64,000 nucleotides of DNA from Clostridium sp. CM027 (GTDB taxonomy: Bacteria; Bacillota; Clostridia; Clostridiales; Clostridiaceae): contig NZ_CP077725.1 of NCBI RefSeq assembly GCF_024730565.1, positions 3,552,501 to 3,616,500 on the forward strand, in the 5' to 3' direction. Of the stretch, positions 18,621 through 27,393 are shown in pieces. Both the position numbers and the translations under genes were made by a program. The notes beneath the pieces were generated by a model, which worked only from the letters and a program-made list of their open reading frames with translations, made no database searches and was not told the DNA's origin. How positions within the stretch are numbered: the first letter of the stretch is position 1; each line of letters starts with the position of its first letter.

Positions 18621-19829
18621 ATGTATAAATTTAATACTATTGAAGAAGCTTTAGAAGATATTAAAAATGGAAAAATGGTTGTTGTGGTAGATGATGAAGA
18701 TAGGGAAAATGAAGGAGATTTAATTATAGCAGCCGAGAAAGCTACTCAGGAAAACATAAATTTTATGGCTAGGTATGCACGTGGACTTATATGCATGCCT
18801 ATAGTTAAAGATAGATTAGATAAGTTAAATATAAATCAGATGGTGGTAAATAATACTGATGTGCATGGAACAGCATTTTCTGTTTCTATTGATGCTGTAA
18901 CTACCACTACAGGAATATCAGCTGCAGAGAGGGCAACTACTATATTAAAGGTGATAGATTCGGAGGCTTCATCAAAAGATTTCAATAGACCAGGCCATGT
19001 ATTTCCTCTAGCAGCAAGAGAGGGTGGCGTATTAAATAGGGGCGGTCATACAGAGGCTGCTGTTGATTTAGCAAGACTTGCAGGGTTATATCCTGCAGGT
19101 GTGATTTGTGAAATTATGAATGAAGATGGATCAATGGCTAGGGTACCAGAGCTTATGGATTATGTGAAAAAACATGATTTGAAAATGATTACCATAGTAG
19201 ATTTAATTGCTTACAGGAGAAAAACTGAATGCCTTGTAGAAATGGTTACGGAGGCACAAATGCCAACTAGATATGGTGAATTTACTATCTATGGATTTGT
19301 TAATAAGATAAATGGAGAGCATCATGTAGCATTAGTCAAAGGTGATGTAAGAAGTAGTGAATCTGTACTTGTTAGGGTGCACTCTGAGTGTCTTACTGGA
19401 GATGCACTAGGCTCTATGAGATGTGATTGTGGAGAACAATATGATGCGGCCATGAAAGCAATAGCAAAAGAGAAAAATGGAATATTGCTTTATATGAGGC
19501 AGGAAGGACGTGGAATAGGGTTAATTAATAAGCTAAAGGCATACAATCTTCAAGATAAAGGAATGGATACCGCAGAAGCAAATGTAGCTTTAGGTTTCCC
19601 TGTAGACATGAGAGATTATGGCATTGGAGCTCAGATATTGGAACTATTAGGTGCTACAAAAATAAGACTCATGACTAACAATCCTAAAAAAATAACAGGA
19701 ATTTCAGGCTATGGTATTGACATAGTTGAAAGAGTAGCAATAGTGATGAATCACAATGAAAAAGATAAGTTCTATTTGCAAACTAAAAGAGAAAAAATGG
19801 GACATTTACTTGACCCTGAACGAGTATAA
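18621..19829 (+). CDS. ribBA: Bifunctional DHBP synthase / GTP cyclohydrolase II
   Basis: The 402-residue protein has a RibB half (about 1-200) with [12 protein letters not shown] and a RibA half. The RibA half carries the zinc site [15 protein letters not shown] and the GTP-binding RQEGRGIGL. It feeds both branches into lumazine synthesis. The ATG follows AAGGGGTGG. Third gene of the operon. Confidence 0.97.
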   Translation: MYKFNTIEEALEDIKNGKMVVVVDDEDRENEGDLIIAAEKATQENINFMARYARGLICMPIVKDRLDKLNINQMVVNNTDVHGTAFSVSIDAVTTTTGISAAERATTILKVIDSEASSKDFNRPGHVFPLAAREGGVLNRGGHTEAAVDLARLAGLYPAGVICEIMNEDGSMARVPELMDYVKKHDLKMITIVDLIAYRRKTECLVEMVTEAQMPTRYGEFTIYGFVNKINGEHHVALVKGDVRSSESVLVRVHSECLTGDALGSMRCDCGEQYDAAMKAIAKEKNGILLYMRQEGRGIGLINKLKAYNLQDKGMDTAEANVALGFPVDMRDYGIGAQILELLGATKIRLMTNNPKKITGISGYGIDIVERVAIVMNHNEKDKFYLQTKREKMGHLLDPERV

Positions 19830-19884
19830 GTGTTAAGCACATTCAAGTAAACAATATGATATTAAATTAATAGGAGGAATAGAA

Positions 19885-20346
19885 ATGATAACGTATGAAG
19901 GTAAATTAATAGCAGAAGGTTTAAAATTTGGGATTATAGTAGCAAGATTTAATGAATTTATAGGTGGAAAATTATTAACGGGAGCACTAGATGGTTTAAA
20001 ACGTCACGGAGTTACAGAAGGAAATGTTGAAATTGCATGGGTGCCTGGTGCATTTGAAATACCTCTAGTTGCAAAAAAAATGGCTAAGTCTGGTAAGTAT
20101 GATGGTGTGATATGTTTAGGAGCAGTAATAAGAGGCGCTACATCTCATTATGAATATGTATCTGGTGAGGTAACTAAGGGAATTGCATCTGTATCACTCG
20201 AAACAGGAGTTCCAATTATTTTTGGAATTCTTACTACTGAGAATATCGAGCAAGCTATTGAAAGAGCGGGTACAAAAGCAGGTAATAAAGGGTATGATGC
20301 TGCAGTAACTGCAATAGAAATGGCAAATTTATTAAAAGAAATTTAA
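19885..20346 (+). CDS. ribH: 6,7-dimethyl-8-ribityllumazine synthase
   Basis: The 153-residue lumazine synthase shows [23 protein letters not shown] and [12 protein letters not shown]. It forms icosahedral or pentameric shells in many bacteria. ATG start after AGGAGGAAT. Last gene of the riboflavin operon, followed by a palindromic repeat and then a terminator. Confidence 0.97.
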   Translation: MITYEGKLIAEGLKFGIIVARFNEFIGGKLLTGALDGLKRHGVTEGNVEIAWVPGAFEIPLVAKKMAKSGKYDGVICLGAVIRGATSHYEYVSGEVTKGIASVSLETGVPIIFGILTTENIEQAIERAGTKAGNKGYDAAVTAIEMANLLKEI

Positions 20347-20361
20347 AATAATAGAACAAAA

Positions 20362-20476
20362 AAATTCTCCTGCGTGCATTGCAAACGAACTTAAAACTGG
20401 AAATTCGATTAAGAAATTCTAAATCAAATTTAATAGCTTATACGTTTCTTATTGCAAGTCACTTCGGAGAAATTCC
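20362..20476 (+). repeat. Long imperfect palindrome, short copy
   Basis: The left arm begins AATTCTCCTGCGTGCATTGC and the right arm ends TTGCAAGTCACTTCGGAGAA. They are joined directly through AAGAAATTCTAAATCAAATT. It is a centrally deleted relative of the elements at 25065 and 26230. It starts about 16 bases after the ribH stop codon. Confidence 0.8.
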
Positions 20477-20521
20477 AAAGTTGCTATTCAGCTGATTTTT
20501 AGGTACTACTTTGGGTATTCA

Positions 20522-20570
20522 TTAGGGGTGCATAACAATTATTAACTGTTATGCACCCCTAGACTTTTTT
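20522..20570 (+). terminator. Terminator of the riboflavin operon
   Basis: TAGGGGTGCATAACA pairs perfectly with TGTTATGCACCCCTA around the loop ATTATTAAC, followed by TTTTTT. The core TAACA-loop-TGTTA recurs in the rnf leader at 32461. Confidence 0.9.
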
Positions 20571-20631
20571 CGCTTTCATCTATACTTATGATATACTATT
20601 CTTAAAGATAAGTAGAATGGGGGTAGTCCAA

Positions 20632-20937
20632 ATGGGTATAGGCGATAGTGTATTTACTATTATATTTATTATGATGGGTGCATCGGCTGTTGTTTCTGGT
20701 TTGAATTTTGAGAAGAAGCAGGGGAAAAAATATAAGGGCGAAAATTTAGATGAATATATAAAACTAAATAAGCTTGTTTTAATTTCAATGGGAGGAATGA
20801 TTCTAATTGGTACTTTCCTCGGACAAGGGTTACCTTTATTAAAAAATGTAATAACAAATATAACAATTGGAAGTTTATTTCTCATATGGATTGTTTATTC
20901 GGTAGTATCCAAAAAGAAATTTTCAACCAAAAAATAA
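20632..20937 (+). CDS. Small membrane protein, unknown
   Basis: The 101-residue protein has about three hydrophobic segments around a charged stretch (NFEKKQGKKYKGENLDEYIK). The ATG at 20632 has GGGGG nine bases upstream and is preferred to the in-frame ATG at 20617. It is vaguely like DUF3784-type small membrane proteins, but I do not claim the family. Monocistronic, with its own terminator. Confidence 0.65.
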   Translation: MGIGDSVFTIIFIMMGASAVVSGLNFEKKQGKKYKGENLDEYIKLNKLVLISMGGMILIGTFLGQGLPLLKNVITNITIGSLFLIWIVYSVVSKKKFSTKK

Positions 20938-20938
20938 T

Positions 20939-20977
20939 AAACAGAATGGAAGGTTGCGGACTTCCATTCTGTTTTTA
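20939..20977. terminator. Bidirectional terminator
   Basis: AACAGAATGGAAG pairs with CTTCCATTCTGTT, with T runs on the plus side. It lies between the convergent small membrane protein and HAD genes. Confidence 0.85.
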
Positions 20978-20995
20978 ATTTTTTAGATTAAAATA

Positions 20996-21724
20996 TTATA
21001 TTTCAATGTGCTCTGGTTTTAGCTTGTAAACCACATCTTTTCTTTCTAGCATTATATTAATTTTTTCTTTTAATGCATCATCGTCTAGAATTTTTAGGAG
21101 TAGTTCTTTAGTAGGGTTTATTACTGTAGGGTTACTAATTAACTTTAACATAGAGTAATCTCCGGAAGTATCTCCATAAGCATAACTTTGATCCAAATCA
21201 ATATTATATTTACAAACAAAATGTTCTATGGCGGCATGCTTACTAACACTATCCCACATAGGAATAATAGCACCAGTGTAAATATTATCTTTATTCAATT
21301 GATACTTTGTTCCTATATAATCATCAAACCCGTATTTTATAGACATTTCGCGTACAAGTTCTATTGGACTGCCTGATACAGTGATAATGATATGACCCTG
21401 GCTCTTATGCCATTTAATTCTATCACGGGTGTAGGTATAAACCCTATCCCCTTTTTGCTTTACAATTTGCTTAGCAATAAACTCGATTTGACACTTATGA
21501 AGTCCAATTATGGCCTCGGTATAAATATCAGCCATTTTAAGCAGGTAATTATCATAATTTCCTATTCGCTTATCCCATTTAACATAATAGGGTTTTACTT
21601 CTTTGTACCATTTATCATTTTCTATTATTTCGCTTTTAATCAATTTTTTGAATACCTCACTAATTAAACTATCTCTATAGAGAGTACCATCAATATCAAA
21701 GAAAGCAGCTATTCTTTTTTTCAA
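20996..21724 (-). CDS. HAD-IB family phosphatase
   Basis: The protein of about 242 residues has the HAD motifs FFDIDGTLYRDS (catalytic aspartates), VSGSP and GDTSGDYSML. It resembles SerB-like HAD-IB hydrolases, with a cap of four or five helices. The substrate is unknown (phosphoserine-like or phospholipid head group). The TTG at 21724 is chosen because TTGGAGGTGATCAC precedes it; the in-frame ATG at 21742 lies upstream of that site. Possibly in one unit with the cyclo-ligase gene just upstream. Confidence 0.85.
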   Translation of the reverse strand: MKKRIAAFFDIDGTLYRDSLISEVFKKLIKSEIIENDKWYKEVKPYYVKWDKRIGNYDNYLLKMADIYTEAIIGLHKCQIEFIAKQIVKQKGDRVYTYTRDRIKWHKSQGHIIITVSGSPIELVREMSIKYGFDDYIGTKYQLNKDNIYTGAIIPMWDSVSKHAAIEHFVCKYNIDLDQSYAYGDTSGDYSMLKLISNPTVINPTKELLLKILDDDALKEKINIMLERKDVVYKLKPEHIEI

Positions 21725-21779
21725 AGTGATCACCTCCAACATCGGTATAATATAATTATTTTAAGAAATTTAAAACTAG

Positions 21780-22361
21780 CTATTCGGGAAATATTATTCT
21801 TTTTTCAGTGATTATGAAATCCAATGGCACATCATATTCACCAGTGGGCACTTTATCAACTATTTGATAGTCATAGGCTATGCCTATAGTAGGAGTAAGT
21901 TTCGTCTTTTTAGGTAAAAATCTATCATAATAACCAGCACCAAAACCTATCCTATTGCAATGTTTATCAAATACTACGCCGGGAACTATTATTAAATCTA
22001 TATCCTCAATATTAACTTTATCTAATGAGTCATGTTTTGGCTCCATAACACCAATACTAGATTTAGAAAGATCAGTAGTAAGATTATTTATTTTAAAAGG
22101 TATTATTTCTCGCTTAGATTGTATGCAATAGGGTGCAATTACTGTTTTACCGTTATCCAAACACCACTTGGCAAGAGGATATGTATCAACTTCTTTATTG
22201 AAACTTAGGTATAACATGATATTTTTGCAATTTATAAATTCAGGTAACTCCATAATTGTGCCTATAATTTTATTGCTAAAATTACTTACATCTTGAATCT
22301 TCATACTTTTTCTTTGATGTAGCATATTTTTTCTTAAAGTATCTTTAAGATTATCTTCCAT
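21780..22361 (-). CDS. 5-formyltetrahydrofolate cyclo-ligase
   Basis: The 193-residue enzyme of the MTHFS/YgfA family converts 5-formyl-THF to 5,10-methenyl-THF using ATP. The motif GFGAGYYDRFL and the basic N-terminus RKNMLHQRKSM are typical. The ATG is preceded by GGGAGGGTACTT. Upstream lies a 271-base AT-rich gap to 22632. That gap holds a hairpin (AAAGAT...ATCTTT, about 22573-22612) just ahead of the next gene. Confidence 0.92.
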   Translation of the reverse strand: MEDNLKDTLRKNMLHQRKSMKIQDVSNFSNKIIGTIMELPEFINCKNIMLYLSFNKEVDTYPLAKWCLDNGKTVIAPYCIQSKREIIPFKINNLTTDLSKSSIGVMEPKHDSLDKVNIEDIDLIIVPGVVFDKHCNRIGFGAGYYDRFLPKKTKLTPTIGIAYDYQIVDKVPTGEYDVPLDFIITEKRIIFPE

Positions 22362-22632
22362 AAGTACCCTCCCCTAGAAATTATTTAAATATTATACTAT
22401 AAAATTTAAATTAGTATAACATATGTTTATCATATATGCAATTTATAGAATTATATATAAGTTTATATTATTTTAGATAACCAATCTTAAGCAAAATAAC
22501 ACTTCCATAAGTCTCAAGTAATGCATTAATACATTAAAAATTATAAATTGGGAAGTCTATAATTATAATATTAAAGATGCAGGAGTATTAAAAAATACTA
22601 GGTATCTTTAAGAAATATAAGGAGGAATATTC

Positions 22633-22839
22633 ATGGACAATTCAAAAATAAGAGAAGTTAATGGAATAGACCACGTTGGAGATGTGCCAAGTGCAAAGAA
22701 AGGAATCGTAGATTTTCTTTCAGGTGAGGACAGATATAAAGACTCTATCCCACAGGATAGGCTTAATTCTTACAAAAAAGGTCGTGAAATAGCAGTAGAA
22801 ATAGAGAATATTTTAAATGGGGATCAAAGGGATTATTAG
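22633..22839 (+). CDS. Small hydrophilic protein, unknown
   Basis: The 68-residue charged protein starts MDNSKIREVNGIDHVGDVP. The ATG is preceded by AAGGAGGAATATTC. No family is recognised. It stands alone between an upstream hairpin and its own terminator, so it is probably expressed independently. Confidence 0.65.
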   Translation: MDNSKIREVNGIDHVGDVPSAKKGIVDFLSGEDRYKDSIPQDRLNSYKKGREIAVEIENILNGDQRDY

Positions 22840-22869
22840 AATTAAATAAATTTAATATTATTCAAAAAT

Positions 22870-22905
22870 GGGTATAGAGTTTTAATTCTATACCTTTATT
22901 CTTTA
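22870..22905 (+). terminator. Terminator
   Basis: GGTATAGA pairs with TCTATACC, followed by TTTATTCTTT. Confidence 0.7.
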
Positions 22906-23057
22906 TAATGCAGTTTAAATTGATAAAGTTGAAAAATGATTGTAGCTTTCTGAAAAGTCTGATATTATTATATCTGTAATAGTGTTTGTAAAATTACAAA
23001 GACATAAAGAACTTTTTACGTGTTTTTATGGATATTTCAAGTAATATAGGGAGGTTA

Positions 23058-23097
23058 TTTTAAATACATATATGCTATAATATATATTGTATTTAAA
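23058..23097 (+). promoter_or_regulatory. Palindrome over the apbE promoter
   Basis: TTTTAAATACA and TGTATTTAAAA form inverted arms around a TATAAT -10-like box (about 23076-23081). The 218 bases upstream hold no gene. It is a plausible repressor site or leader hairpin. Confidence 0.45.
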
Positions 23098-23122
23098 AAC
23101 AATCTAGGGGTGGTGATGTACC

Positions 23123-24160
23123 ATAAAAGGTTCACGTAAAACATGTCGTATACTGTTATTATTGTCTATTTCAATACTTTTAACATCTTGCAAAGGTAAT
23201 ACAAAACCTGTTGAAAAAGAGACCTACCTAATGGGCACAATTGTTCAATTAAAGGTATATGGTGGAAACGCAGAAAAAGCAACCGAGAAAGCATTAAAGA
23301 GGGTAAATGATATAGAAGATAAAATGTCTGTTAATATTGAAACTTCTGAAATTACAAAATTAAATGCTAAATCTGGAATTTCAGGTGAGAAACTTAGCGC
23401 CGATACATATTACGTAATAAAAGAAGCTGTTAAATATGGTAGATTAACTGGAGGTGCCCTTGATGTAACTATAGAACCAATTGTAAAGCTATGGGGTATA
23501 GGTACTGACAAGGAGAGAGTTCCAACAAAAAATGAAATTGATGAAAAATTAAAGCTAGTTGATTATAATGATATTATTCTGGATGAAAAAAATTCAACTA
23601 TCAAGTTAAGGCGAGCGAGCCAAGCTATAGATTTGGGCGCTATAGCAAAGGGATATACGGCTGATGAAATAAAGAAGGTTTTAATAGATAATAAGATTAG
23701 CAGTGCGCTTATAAATTTAGGTGGTAATGTTTATGCTGTAGGAAGCAAACCAGACGGAACTAGCTGGAATATAGGAATACAAAATCCATTAGATACGCGT
23801 GGAGAATACTTAGGAACTGTTAGTTTTACTGATAAATCCGTGGTTACATCAGGCAATTATGAGAGATATTTTATAAAGGATGGTGTGCGGTATCATCATA
23901 TATTTGATCCTAAAACTGGGTATCCAGCAGATAAAGGTATCATAAGTACAACTATAGTATCGGATAAATCAATTGATGGAGATGCACTATCTACAAGTAC
24001 TTATATCATGGGACTTGAAAAAGGGATTAAATTGATAGAGTCTATTAAAGGTGTAGATGCTATTTTTGTTACCTCGGATAAAAAAATATATGTTACATCA
24101 GGCCTTAAAGATAGTTTTAACCTAACGAACAAGGAGTTTATTTATGAAAAAGGGCGATAA
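23123..24160 (+). CDS. apbE: FAD:protein FMN transferase (ApbE), lipoprotein
   Basis: ApbE-family protein with ETYLMGTIVQLKVYGG, AIDLGAIAKGYTADEI, LINLGGNVYAVG and HHIFDPKTGYPA. It attaches FMN covalently to a threonine of membrane flavoproteins. The start is unusual. A TTG at 23162 would leave no basic N-region. An ATA at 23123, nine bases after AGGGGTGG, gives KGSRKTCRILLLLSI... and a lipobox ending LLTSC, so an AUA start is proposed (345 residues). An in-frame stop lies just upstream. It overlaps the next gene. Likely targets are RnfG and RnfD, encoded at 29570-31066. Confidence 0.9.
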   Translation: MKGSRKTCRILLLLSISILLTSCKGNTKPVEKETYLMGTIVQLKVYGGNAEKATEKALKRVNDIEDKMSVNIETSEITKLNAKSGISGEKLSADTYYVIKEAVKYGRLTGGALDVTIEPIVKLWGIGTDKERVPTKNEIDEKLKLVDYNDIILDEKNSTIKLRRASQAIDLGAIAKGYTADEIKKVLIDNKISSALINLGGNVYAVGSKPDGTSWNIGIQNPLDTRGEYLGTVSFTDKSVVTSGNYERYFIKDGVRYHHIFDPKTGYPADKGIISTTIVSDKSIDGDALSTSTYIMGLEKGIKLIESIKGVDAIFVTSDKKIYVTSGLKDSFNLTNKEFIYEKGR

Positions 24161-24530
24161 AATAGTTTTCATAATACTTTTAATTATTGTAGTAATATCT
24201 TTTAGTGTAGCTTTAATATACAAAATCGCAATCAAGGGGTCAGAAAATATTGCAGTTATTAAAAGCGCCGGTACAGTGATTAGAACTATTGATTTAAATA
24301 AGGTAAAAGAGCCACAAGAGTTTACTATAAAAACAAAAGATGGCCATTATAATACCATACTAGTTACTCATGATGGTGTTAAGGTAAAAGATTCTGATTG
24401 TGCACATAAAGAGTGTGTTAAAAGTGGAAGTATATCAGAGCCAGGTGGGATGATTGTATGTTTACCTAATAAACTTATGATTAGTATTGAAGGCGAAGCA
24501 AATAAAGGTATTGATGGTGGGACTTTTTAA
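24144..24530 (+). CDS. NusG domain II-containing membrane-anchored protein
   Basis: The 128-residue protein has one N-terminal membrane helix and an extracytoplasmic NusG-II-like domain, with the pattern DCAHKECVKSGSISEPGGMIVCLPN. Such proteins usually occur with apbE and a Gx transporter near Rnf-type complexes. The precise role is not established. It overlaps apbE by 17 bases. Confidence 0.88.
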   Translation: MKKGDKIVFIILLIIVVISFSVALIYKIAIKGSENIAVIKSAGTVIRTIDLNKVKEPQEFTIKTKDGHYNTILVTHDGVKVKDSDCAHKECVKSGSISEPGGMIVCLPNKLMISIEGEANKGIDGGTF

Positions 24531-24553
24531 ATTAAAAAAATGTAGGTGAAAAT

Positions 24554-25057
24554 ATGGGAAAGACTAAAAGAATGGTTTTACTCAGTATGTTAGTTGCAAT
24601 AGCATTAGTTATTTATTTAATTGAGGCTCAGATTCCAGTGCTATTTCCAGGAATAAAATTAGGGCTTGCTAATTCTATATCGTTAGTTGCATTAATAATA
24701 CTAGGGTGGAAAGAAGCATTTTTAATAATGATTTTAAGAACCTTATTAGGTTCTATTTTTGGTGGAAGCATGTCAGCCTTTATGTTTAGCATTGCAGGCG
24801 GAGTGCTAAGTAATATAGTAATGGTATTGCTTTACAAGTATCTTAAGAATCACTTAAGTATACCTTCAATAAGTGTTTGTGGATCTGTTTTTCACAATGT
24901 AGGTCAGCTACTTGTGGCCGCTTTTATAATTAATGATTTAAGAATATATGTGTATTTACCGGTATTATTAATTTCAGCGATTGTTACAGGGTATTTTATT
25001 GGAATTCTATCTAGTATTTTAAAAAGTAGATTAGAAGAAATATTACCACTAAAATAA
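24554..25057 (+). CDS. Gx transporter family membrane protein (HepI-like)
   Basis: The 167-residue protein has about five membrane segments and resembles the ECF substrate-component-like Gx family, sometimes annotated as heptaprenyl diphosphate synthase component I. Blocks include PVLFPGIKLGLANSISLVAL and RTLLGSIFGGSMSAFMFSI. It completes the apbE, NusG-II, Gx operon. No ECF ATPase or T component is nearby. The ATG follows TAGGTG. Confidence 0.85.
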   Translation: MGKTKRMVLLSMLVAIALVIYLIEAQIPVLFPGIKLGLANSISLVALIILGWKEAFLIMILRTLLGSIFGGSMSAFMFSIAGGVLSNIVMVLLYKYLKNHLSIPSISVCGSVFHNVGQLLVAAFIINDLRIYVYLPVLLISAIVTGYFIGILSSILKSRLEEILPLK

Positions 25058-25064
25058 AAGTATG

Positions 25065-25303
25065 AAATTTCTCTTGTGAGCATTGCAATACGAACTCGAA
25101 ACTTGAAATTTGATTAAGGAATTCTAGTCTTTTGCTCATGTAAAATTCTCTAGCACTCACATTCGCCGTCCTGGCTAAGGTTCGCTAGACTGCCGTCCTG
25201 GCAGTCTTACGAGGATTTTACATTCGCAACAGAAGAATTTCTAAATCAAATTTCAATAGTTTTTACGTTTCGTATTGCAAGTCACTCCTGAGAAATTTCA
25301 TCT
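25065..25303 (+). repeat. Long imperfect palindrome, full copy
   Basis: The left arm begins GAAATTTCTCTTGTGAGCAT and the right arm ends ACTCCTGAGAAATTTC. The arms are about 87 bases with a central variable loop of about 60 bases (from TAGCACTCACATTCGCCG). It starts eight bases after the stop codon of the Gx transporter gene. Related to the copies at 20362 and 26230. Confidence 0.85.
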
Positions 25304-25304
25304 T

Positions 25305-25420
25305 TTGGGCATAATAAGACGTCGCAGTTAAAGGCTGGTCCACATCAGATTTTCTCCTTCATTATTCATACGAAAATTTGATGTGGCACAAGCTCTTTCA
25401 CTGCTTATACTAAAAGGAAG
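25305..25420. repeat. Second palindromic element
   Basis: CCACATCAGATTTTC and GAAAATTTGATGTGG are inner arms; outer segments (CTTTTGGGCATAATAAG and CTTATACTAAAAG) also pair imperfectly. No T run follows. It differs in sequence from the adjoining palindrome family. Confidence 0.7.
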
Positions 25421-25484
25421 ATTTGGACAATCTTACTCACTGCCTATAGGGAAAACAATCTATTATAGAATCTAAACTTTTATG

Positions 25485-25550
25485 TTGACAAAATCTCCCT
25501 AAAGTTATATATTTATAACATACATGTTATAAATATATAACTTTAGGGAG
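25485..25550 (+). promoter_or_regulatory. Promoter overlaid by a perfect 27-bp-arm palindrome
   Basis: TTGACA (25485-25490) and TATATT (25508-25513) are 17 bases apart. The palindrome arms, beginning CTCCCTAAAGTTATATATTT, occupy 25495-25521 and 25524-25550 with a two-base centre. They cover the -10 box and end with the AGGGAGG ribosome-binding sequence of the next gene. It is probably the operator of the XRE regulator encoded second in this unit. A shortened half-site (AAATATAACTTTAG) lies just after the operon at about 26199. Confidence 0.75.
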
Positions 25551-25559
25551 GTTTCTTTT

Positions 25560-25991
25560 ATGGATCCAAAAATGAGTATTAAATCAAAGCTTGTTCTGCA
25601 ATTAGGAGTAGCATTATATCAATTAATTGTTTTCTTACTGTATAAACTAAATGTAATCAATCCTGACAAGGGTGCTTCCATGTTTATTCAAGGTCTTTTT
25701 GAAATTATGATGGTGGCCATATTTTTCTATAATGAAAAAAGATTAAGTGGTATAACTGATGAATTAGGAATCAGTATATTATCTAAAGTAAATAAGATTG
25801 GTATGAATTTTTTAGTAATTTCAATTGTTATATTCAGCTACCGACTTACATCTCCAGCTTTTACAATTTATAAGGAGCTTGTTATTTCAAAGTTTGCAAT
25901 AGGAGTCTGGTTAATGATAATCATATTTATATTCACTATAATAAGATTATTATCCTTTATGTATTATGATAGAAAGGGGATTTGCAAATAA
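25560..25991 (+). CDS. Membrane protein paired with an XRE regulator
   Basis: The 143-residue protein has four predicted membrane helices and no recognised catalytic motif. The gene is followed without a gap by a small HTH gene. This is the common layout of a short membrane protein (as in DUF2975/YoaS-like pairs) and its regulator. The ATG is preceded by GGGAGG. The function is unknown. Confidence 0.8.
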   Translation: MDPKMSIKSKLVLQLGVALYQLIVFLLYKLNVINPDKGASMFIQGLFEIMMVAIFFYNEKRLSGITDELGISILSKVNKIGMNFLVISIVIFSYRLTSPAFTIYKELVISKFAIGVWLMIIIFIFTIIRLLSFMYYDRKGICK

Positions 25992-26195
25992 GTGTCAATT
26001 CTAAATACAAACATTAAAGAGTATAGAGAGAAAGCATTAATGAAGCAAGCTGAACTTGCAAAATTAGTGGAGGTTAGACGAGAAACTATAGTGCATTTAG
26101 AAAATGGGAGATATAACCCATCCTTAAAATTAGCTATGGATATAGCCAAGGTATTCAATACGACAGTTGAAGAATTATTTAAATTTGTTGATTAA
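25992..26195 (+). CDS. Small XRE-family transcriptional regulator
   Basis: The 67-residue protein is essentially a single helix-turn-helix domain, with REKALMKQAELAKLVEVRRE and NGRYNPSLKLAMDIAKVF. It resembles YozG-type regulators of membrane-protein pairs. The GTG start follows the upstream stop codon directly, with AAAGGGG a little further up. It probably represses its own promoter through the palindrome at 25495. Confidence 0.9.
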   Translation: MSILNTNIKEYREKALMKQAELAKLVEVRRETIVHLENGRYNPSLKLAMDIAKVFNTTVEELFKFVD

Positions 26196-26229
26196 TAAAT
26201 ATAACTTTAGATAAATAAAATGAAAAAGA

Positions 26230-26464
26230 TAAGCCTCCTGCGTGCATTGAAATAAGAGTTTGAAACGTGAAATTCCATTAAGAAATTCTAATCTTTTGCC
26301 AATATTAAATTTTCTAACACTCACATTCGGCTTTTAGCCGGTTCGATAGCCTTCATTCTAGTCAGGCTCACGAGAATTTAATATTGGCAAAACAAGAATT
26401 TCTAAATGAAATTTCAATGTTCCTGCACTTCTTATTTCAAGTCACTTCCGGAGAAATTTCCTAT
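26230..26464 (+). repeat. Long imperfect palindrome, full copy
   Basis: The left arm begins AGCCTCCTGCGTGCATTGAA and the right arm ends AGTCACTTCCGGAGAAATTT. The central loop begins AACACTCACATTCGG, as in the copy at 25065. It begins about 32 bases after the XRE gene stop codon. The right arm abuts the truncated ABC region. Confidence 0.85.
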
Positions 26465-26507
26465 CCTTTTACTATGCTTCGAAGGGGGAGAACACCTTTT
26501 CACAATA

Positions 26508-26553
26508 TTACAAGTTTCATAAATCATAATTCTATGATTTATGAAACTTGTAA
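26508..26553. promoter_or_regulatory. Perfect 21-bp-arm palindrome before a truncated ABC gene
   Basis: The left arm begins TTACAAGTTTCATAAATCAT and is repeated as its exact reverse complement after four bases. It ends eight bases before the ATG of the ABC remnant. It is probably the surviving operator of a lost regulator, or a leader hairpin. Confidence 0.6.
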
Positions 26554-26561
26554 AAAAGAGT

Positions 26562-26735
26562 ATGGACGTATTATCAATACAAAATTTAAATAAGAGATAT
26601 GAGAAATTTGAATTGAAGAATGTTTCATTTTCTGTGCAGCATGGAACGATTATGGGTTTTATCGGACGTAATGGTGCAGGAAAGACTACCACATTAAAAG
26701 CTTTACTTAAGCAATTTATTCCGCCTTATGTTTAA
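26562..26735 (+). pseudogene. Truncated ABC transporter ATPase
   Basis: The 57-codon frame starts [20 protein letters not shown] and carries an intact Walker A ([14 protein letters not shown]). It ends soon after with no signature motif, Walker B or D-loop. A functional ATPase of this type has about 230-300 residues. Similarity stops where the convergent DUF3888 gene ends, so a deletion probably joined the two. Confidence 0.85.
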
Positions 26736-27099
26736 AGTTTACGACTTTAGTACCCATTGGACTTGTTAGTATAGTTATTGTTTCTATAGCCATTGGAGGG
26801 TTATGTGGCCCAGTAAAGGTTTCAACTTGTACGGTTATTTCGTACTCAAACATTTCTGGCGTTTTTTTTATACTTGATATTTTTGCATCCCATAAGTCAT
26901 ATTGTTTAGGGTGACCATAATATTTATCTACTTCATCAGAGATATAAGGACTTAAAAGAGACAACAGACTACCTTTGTATAGTTCTTGTTGATTAACATT
27001 TTTCACTTGATTTGTATAACAGTTAGTATAAGAATAAACATTTTTTGGACTTAAACTTATTAATATTATTAATAATACTGAAATAAATGCTTTTTTCAT
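26716..27099 (-). CDS. DUF3888-type exported protein
   Basis: The 127-residue protein has an N-terminal signal peptide ([18 protein letters not shown]). The mature domain matches the DUF3888 pattern: [20 protein letters not shown], and [19 protein letters not shown]. The function is unknown. The ATG is preceded by AAGGAGTTGAT. Its 3' end overlaps the truncated ABC ATPase on the other strand. The 294-base gap upstream, to the rnf terminator, is AT-rich and holds a small CGTATAATTATACG-like palindrome. Confidence 0.8.
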   Translation of the reverse strand: MKKAFISVLLIILISLSPKNVYSYTNCYTNQVKNVNQQELYKGSLLSLLSPYISDEVDKYYGHPKQYDLWDAKISSIKKTPEMFEYEITVQVETFTGPHNPPMAIETITILTSPMGTKVVNFKHKAE

Positions 27100-27393
27100 A
27101 AAATCAACTCCTTATGTATTATAGTTTGTGTAAGAAGTATTATTTTATTAGTAAATCATATTTTTTTATATGATACTCAGTAAATAAAGAAAGTATAATA
27201 ATAAAATTTAGTATTATAGTTAAGACGTCTTTTTCTTAAATAGTTAACCAATCGTAATTATACGATAGTTAAACAATTGTATATTGTGGATTTAAATATG
27301 AAAGAAAAAGTAAGAATAAAATTTTATCGGAAAAAAATTCGTTGAATTTCTTGATTAAAAGATACTATAATATTACACAACATTGCTGAAATG

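Noticed and set aside
25065-26464. Insertion sequence or transposon with terminal inverted repeats
   Set aside because: No transposase frame lies between the arms; the palindromes are self-contained and non-coding.
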